Shown here: positions 7,189-9,761 of the stretch, piece by piece | Numbering within the stretch: position 1 is the stretch's first letter | Layout: the number at the start of each line of letters is the position of its first letter | Origin: an uncultured Methanobrevibacter sp. | Lineage (GTDB): Archaea; Methanobacteriota; Methanobacteria; Methanobacteriales; Methanobacteriaceae | Reading direction: 5' to 3' | NCBI GenBank assembly: GCA_904501935.1 | Contig: CAJGDA010000057.1 | Location: 1-9,761 of the forward strand | Length of the DNA: 9,761 nt | Made by a program: the position numbers and the translations under genes | Notes under the pieces: model-generated | The model's input: only the letters and a program-made list of their open reading frames with translations | Databases searched by the model: none | Told to the model about the DNA's origin: nothing

Positions 7189-7817
7189 ATCAATTGAACC
7201 ATGCTTTCAGCACCTATAAAAATTGATAGTAACACCATAATGCCTGAAATGGCCATTATAACAATCCAAATACCCATATTCCACTTTAAAACCTTAGTTC
7301 CATCTAAACTATAAATAGGAAACAAGTTAAATGCTGCCAAAAAGCTATTTACAGAGAATCCGATAGCACAAATTAGAAATATCAATTCAAAAATTACTGA
7401 ATAGGATTTTAAAGGATATAAAAAGGCGGTAAGTACTATAAATATCAATGCAAGTACCATGTTAGCCATTGGTCCTGCAATTGCAATTTTACCATCTATT
7501 TCATCGGTAAGGTTGTCTGCATAAGTGCGGGTTGTACCAGGTGTTGCAAATACAACTCCAAAAAATGATGAAGCAACTGCAATCAATAATCCTAGAGGCC
7601 ATAATTTGAATTCTGATTGACACCCATATTTCATTGCCACAAATTTGTGTCCAAGCTCGTGTAAGATGGATCCTATCGCAACCCCAACAATAACAATAGG
7701 CAAACATGAAATGAAAGCCTGAAAATTAAAACCAGAAGTTGCAAATGCAAAACAAAATATAAGCACAATAAATGCAATAGTTAAATCTCTCAATTCATCC
7801 TTTGTAAATTCCATCAT
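7176..7817 (-). CDS. M50 family (site-2 protease-like) membrane metalloprotease
   Basis: 213 aa with about five or six hydrophobic segments. HELGH (H53, E54, H57) in a membrane helix is the zinc site with its catalytic glutamate. FNLFPIYSLDG (N164 to D172) supplies the third zinc ligand, Asp172, of the M50 family, and AGPMAN (about 114-119) is the family's conserved loop. Family members cleave membrane proteins within or near the bilayer. This one is the minimal form, without PDZ or CBS domains, and its substrate is unknown. The start at 7817 gives MMEFTKDEL; the next codon (7814) is also ATG. No Shine-Dalgarno precedes either, but a TATA box is centred about 26 nt upstream, so the mRNA is probably leaderless. 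It is convergent with the DUF1002 gene and separated from the CPBP gene by 342 nt and a terminator, so it is likely monocistronic. Confidence 0.92.
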   Translation of the reverse strand: MMEFTKDELRDLTIAFIVLIFCFAFATSGFNFQAFISCLPIVIVGVAIGSILHELGHKFVAMKYGCQSEFKLWPLGLLIAVASSFFGVVFATPGTTRTYADNLTDEIDGKIAIAGPMANMVLALIFIVLTAFLYPLKSYSVIFELIFLICAIGFSVNSFLAAFNLFPIYSLDGTKVLKWNMGIWIVIMAISGIMVLLSIFIGAESMVQLIIGV

Positions 7818-7840
7818 AATATTAAATATTTACTTATATG

Positions 7841-7846
7841 TATAAA
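7841..7846 (-). promoter_or_regulatory. TATA box for a probably leaderless M50 mRNA
   Basis: TTTATA, within TTTATACATATAAG, is centred about 26 nt before the ATG at 7817, the usual archaeal distance from TATA box to transcription start. With no Shine-Dalgarno nearby, transcription and translation probably begin at the same nucleotide. Confidence 0.55.
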
Positions 7847-8113
7847 ATTTTTTTCATTTATTATGTATCCTTTACAAAACCATGCCACTCCTCAAACATA
7901 TGCCCAACTTAAAATAAAACAGTTTAAATAAAATGTGTGACAGTTATTTTCGGCGTACCTATCAATATTTTAGCAAGAAAACTAGAACATAGGCATGTTT
8001 GATATTGCAATTATCAAAATAAGATAATTATTCAATCAATTATCAAGAGCAACCCCTAAAATCATATGAGTAACCTGTCAAAAAGACTAAGTACTGATAT
8101 TTCTAGCCAGCTG

Positions 8114-8143
8114 AAAAAAGGAATATGTTAAAAATTAACATAT
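8114..8143 (-). terminator. Hairpin plus T6 terminator after the CPBP gene
   Basis: A perfect 9-bp stem, ATATGTTAA (8123-8131) with TTAACATAT (8135-8143), has a 3-nt loop. On the minus strand it begins 17 nt after the CPBP stop codon and is followed 3 nt later by six T (8119-8114). The shape is that of a bacterial intrinsic terminator. Plus-strand sequence beyond the stem is also T-rich (8151-8168), so it may act in both directions. Confidence 0.7.
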
Positions 8144-8159
8144 AATCCAATTTTAAATT

Positions 8160-9023
8160 TTATTTTTTTGTATAATACACCATCAGAATTAAAACAATGA
8201 CAACAACAAGAGTAGCAATTAAACCGGATTCCGGTCCGAAAACCCCTCCCCCTATTATGTTATTGTTTACTTGGCTGAATTTTAACAATGAAGGTGTTGT
8301 GAGACCGCTTACATGGAATCCGAAAATGATTCCTTGTGAAAAATTCCATGCAGTGTGAGCACCACAACAAATCCAAATATTATCAAATCTCCAAAACATC
8401 ACAGCAAATAATATTCCAAAAAGGAAAATATTGACAATTGATAAAAAGTCAAATCCGGAATTTCCCAAATGAGGAACTACAAAAATAATACAGTTAATTA
8501 TTATCGCAGTAATTACACTATGTCTTTTAGAAAAATAGGTCATTGTCCATCCACGGGTGTAAATTTCTTCACCAAAACATTGAATTGCAAATATTATGAA
8601 AGAGGGAATTAGAAAAATTATTGTTGAAGAGTCAAATCCATTAAAACTATATTGTCCAAGCAGCATCCCTAGAATAACTACTGCACAAAACATTAAAAAC
8701 CCGATTAGCAAACCTGTTAAAGTTGAAGAAACTGCATTGCCTTTAGAAAATCCAATACTCCTCCAGCTACGTTTTTCTATTTTAGTAACAAACAAATATA
8801 TTACTATTGGAACAATTATGAATCCTACCAAAGACCAGAATATATCTTCATTTGGAGTGAGTGATAGGGCCATAATATTAGCTACAAACAGAATAGCCTG
8901 CAATACAATAAACAAACCAATGAAAATTCCTATTTCCTTAAATAATGACATCTCTTTAACATTACTGCGAACTTCTTTTAATGTTTCAGAATTTTCTGCA
9001 AATCTTTCAATAGTGGTAAACAT
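8160..9023 (-). CDS. CPBP family intramembrane metalloprotease (CAAX/Abi-type)
   Basis: 287 aa, about eight hydrophobic segments after a charged, probably cytoplasmic N-terminus of about 30 residues. All three family motifs are present: EEIYTR (E152, E153, R157), a FVVPH motif (H185) and HTAWN (H223, N227). These residues form the metal-binding glutamate-dependent active site seen in the Rce1 structure. Characterised relatives process prenylated proteins, peptide pheromones or bacteriocins; most archaeal members have no known substrate, and none can be read here. The start at 9023 is supported by AGGTGA (9033-9028) with a 4-nt spacer. The gene follows the flavin reductase by 41 nt on the same strand with no clear terminator between, so read-through is possible, though the gap also contains a TATA-like palindrome. 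A strong hairpin terminator follows its stop. Confidence 0.93.
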   Translation of the reverse strand: MFTTIERFAENSETLKEVRSNVKEMSLFKEIGIFIGLFIVLQAILFVANIMALSLTPNEDIFWSLVGFIIVPIVIYLFVTKIEKRSWRSIGFSKGNAVSSTLTGLLIGFLMFCAVVILGMLLGQYSFNGFDSSTIIFLIPSFIIFAIQCFGEEIYTRGWTMTYFSKRHSVITAIIINCIIFVVPHLGNSGFDFLSIVNIFLFGILFAVMFWRFDNIWICCGAHTAWNFSQGIIFGFHVSGLTTPSLLKFSQVNNNIIGGGVFGPESGLIATLVVVIVLILMVYYTKK

Positions 9024-9045
9024 TCTTTCACCTAATAATTAATAT

Positions 9046-9061
9046 ATATAATATATTATAT
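9046..9061 (-). promoter_or_regulatory. AT palindrome, possible TATA region for the CPBP gene
   Basis: ATATAATATATTATAT is a perfect 16-nt palindrome just past the flavin reductase stop codon. Its 5' part on the minus strand could be a TATA box with initiation just ahead of the AGGTGA ribosome site at 9033. It may equally be low-complexity AT sequence, with the CPBP gene read from the upstream promoter. Confidence 0.35.
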
Positions 9062-9064
9062 GAA

Positions 9065-9643
9065 TTATTTTCTAAATTTCAGACCTGGCTTAAAAGCTCT
9101 GGCCACAAAATCACCAATTTCAAAATAGCTATGGCTTACATCATCATAACATAAAGGATTTAATTTTTCATACGAAATTTTGCCTTTATCATCCAAAACA
9201 CTTTCTTCCGCCTGAATATTGACTATTTCACCAGTGATTTGAGTGTGTGATCCGACTTCAGCAATATGCATAACCCTACACTCAAGAGATATTTTATACT
9301 CATTTATGATTGGGGCGTTAACATGTTCTGCATCCTTAAAAGTGAATCCTACATCTTCAAGCTTATTGGTGTCATATCCTGAAGCTATTCCTATATAGTC
9401 TGTTTCTGCCATATGTTCAACGCTTGGAAATGCAACGGAAAATTCCTTTGAATATAAAATGCTTTTCAGTGTTTTTCTCTTTAAGGTTGTGTTGATGGCT
9501 ATCATTACTGCCGGAGGATGATGGGAACACATTGTTGCAAAAGCCAATGTGCAGCAGTCAACATTGCCCTTCTCATCATATGCTGATGCAATAATCGCAG
9601 GTGCCGGAAACATCATGGTTCTTGGTTTTTGATTGACTTTCAT
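9065..9643 (-). CDS. Flavoredoxin-type flavin reductase family protein
   Basis: 192 aa, the usual length for the single-domain flavin reductase-like family (PF01613 type), an FMN-binding split barrel. Family features in order: the N-terminal strand FPAPAIIASAYDEKGNVD (12-29), the flavin-contacting segment TLAFATMCSHHPPAVMIAI (32-50), TLKSILYSKEFSVAFPS (58-74), and IGIASGYDTNKL (84-95), equivalent to the SGxxxDK loop of relatives. Methanogen and sulfate-reducer members are called flavoredoxins and carry electrons or reduce flavin in the cytoplasm; the physiological partner here is unknown. There is no signal peptide or membrane segment. The start at 9643 has no Shine-Dalgarno, but a TATA box lies about 27 nt upstream, so the mRNA is probably leaderless. 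It may be co-transcribed with the downstream CPBP gene. Confidence 0.9.
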   Translation of the reverse strand: MKVNQKPRTMMFPAPAIIASAYDEKGNVDCCTLAFATMCSHHPPAVMIAINTTLKRKTLKSILYSKEFSVAFPSVEHMAETDYIGIASGYDTNKLEDVGFTFKDAEHVNAPIINEYKISLECRVMHIAEVGSHTQITGEIVNIQAEESVLDDKGKISYEKLNPLCYDDVSHSYFEIGDFVARAFKPGLKFRK

Positions 9644-9666
9644 GATTAAAATTAATAGATTAATAC

Positions 9667-9674
9667 TAAATAAA
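9667..9674 (-). promoter_or_regulatory. TATA box for a probably leaderless flavin reductase mRNA
   Basis: TTTATTTA is centred about 27 nt before the ATG at 9643. With no Shine-Dalgarno between box and ATG, initiation at or within a few nt of the start codon is expected, as for the M50 gene. Confidence 0.5.
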
Positions 9675-9694
9675 TCTTTTATTTAGAATTTGAG

Positions 9695-9706
9695 AAAAAA
9701 TAAAAA
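9695..9706 (-). terminator. T-tract terminator for the gene entering at the right edge
   Basis: On the minus strand a T5 run (9706-9702) and a T6 run (9700-9695) follow the putative stop codon at 9726 by about 20 nt. An inverted repeat CTGTTAA/TTAACAG (9723-9729 and 9748-9754) overlaps the stop and may add a hairpin. Confidence 0.45.
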
Positions 9707-9725
9707 TAATTAATATTTTGGCCTG

Positions 9726-9761
9726 TTAAGAGTAACCCACCTTCTGTTTAACAGCATTCAT
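9726..9761 (-). CDS. Probable 3' end of an unidentified gene (partial)
   Basis: The minus strand entering at the right edge is open for 11 codons (MNAVKQKVGYS) and then TAA at 9728-9726, followed by T-tracts typical of a terminator. The other two frames hit stops at once or within 16 codons. This fits the C-terminus of a gene that begins outside the window. Eleven residues are too few to identify it, and they could also be chance. Confidence 0.4.
   Translation of the reverse strand: MNAVKQKVGYS

Larger units (their letters stand above)
7818..8159. other. 342-nt gap with no intact gene; possible decayed coding remnants
   Basis: The left end (7818-7850) is the M50 promoter and the right end (8114-8143) the CPBP terminator. 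The middle holds no gene I can support, tRNA or snoRNA. It does contain three short plus-strand open stretches in different frames (7863-7931, 7934-8002 and 8066-8131) of 21-22 codons each, none with a ribosome site. The middle one reads FGVPINILARKLEHRHV before a stop, loosely like the GxxxxxxxxxLGHxxV segment of tyrosine recombinases, which would suit a decayed gene. An inverted repeat (AATTATC 8009-8015 with GATAATT 8023-8029) and a further AATTATC copy (8038-8044) are probably just AT-rich noise. Confidence 0.4.

Noticed and set aside
7863..7931. 22-codon plus-strand open frame (starts MYPLQNHATP) as a small protein gene
   Set aside because: It has no ribosome site and overlaps nothing that would support expression. 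Its length is expected by chance; it is kept only as part of the possible decayed region.
8009..8044. AATTATC/GATAATT inverted and direct repeats as an operator or attachment site
   Set aside because: The repeats are seven bases of pure AT-rich sequence, common by chance at this base composition, with no flanking gene start that would need an operator here.
8596..9042. Plus-strand open frame of 148 codons
   Set aside because: It lies antisense within the CPBP protease gene, which has all catalytic motifs and a ribosome site. The plus-strand translation resembles no family I know.
9695..9761. Second frame at the right edge (15 codons ending PKY) as a gene end
   Set aside because: This frame has a stop codon immediately at the edge before its ATG, so it cannot be the tail of a longer gene; the frame ending at 9726 can.

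Overview
The window is AT-rich, archaeal DNA, most likely from a host-associated methanogen of the Methanobacteriales (Methanobrevibacter or a close relative). Four things support this. Promoters look like TATA boxes and terminators like T-tracts. Shine-Dalgarno sequences are of the GAGGTGA type. There is a secreted asparagine-rich beta-helix adhesin-like protein. There is also a very large CobN-like protein with a signal peptide and a C-terminal membrane anchor. The genus is an inference; no rRNA or marker gene is present.

Layout from left to right. (1) Positions 1-1035, minus strand: the first 345 residues of a secreted adhesin-like beta-helix protein, running off the left edge. (2) 1179-6188, minus: a cell-surface protein of the cobaltochelatase CobN family (about 1,630-1,670 residues) with a small N-terminal beta-sandwich-like domain, a Cys/His cluster, a Ser/Asp/Gln-rich stalk, one transmembrane helix and an acidic tail. 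Its start is odd: an excellent Shine-Dalgarno sequence is followed at ideal spacing by GTA, not by a normal start codon. (3) 6257-7102, plus: a secreted DUF1002 (YpuA-like) protein, divergent from the CobN-like gene across a short shared promoter region. (4) 7176-7817, minus: a small M50 (site-2) membrane metalloprotease. (5) 7818-8159: a 342-base gap with no intact gene, a strong terminator hairpin and possible remnants of decayed coding sequence. (6) 8160-9023, minus: a CPBP (CAAX/Abi) intramembrane protease. (7) 9065-9643, minus: a flavoredoxin-type flavin reductase. (8) 9726-9761, minus: probably the last 11 codons of another gene.

How the genes may work together: three adjacent genes (adhesin, CobN-like, DUF1002) encode exported proteins, and the CobN-like and DUF1002 genes are divergent with abutting promoters. 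An exported CobN homologue has no access to cytoplasmic ATP or to the AAA+ partners that drive classical metal insertion. Its job is therefore more likely binding, stripping or remodelling of a metal or tetrapyrrole at the cell surface than ATP-driven cobalt insertion. This CobN-like/DUF1002 pair is the best candidate in the window for an undescribed system, but that is inference. The two membrane proteases and the flavin reductase look like ordinary housekeeping or envelope genes, with no visible link to the pair.
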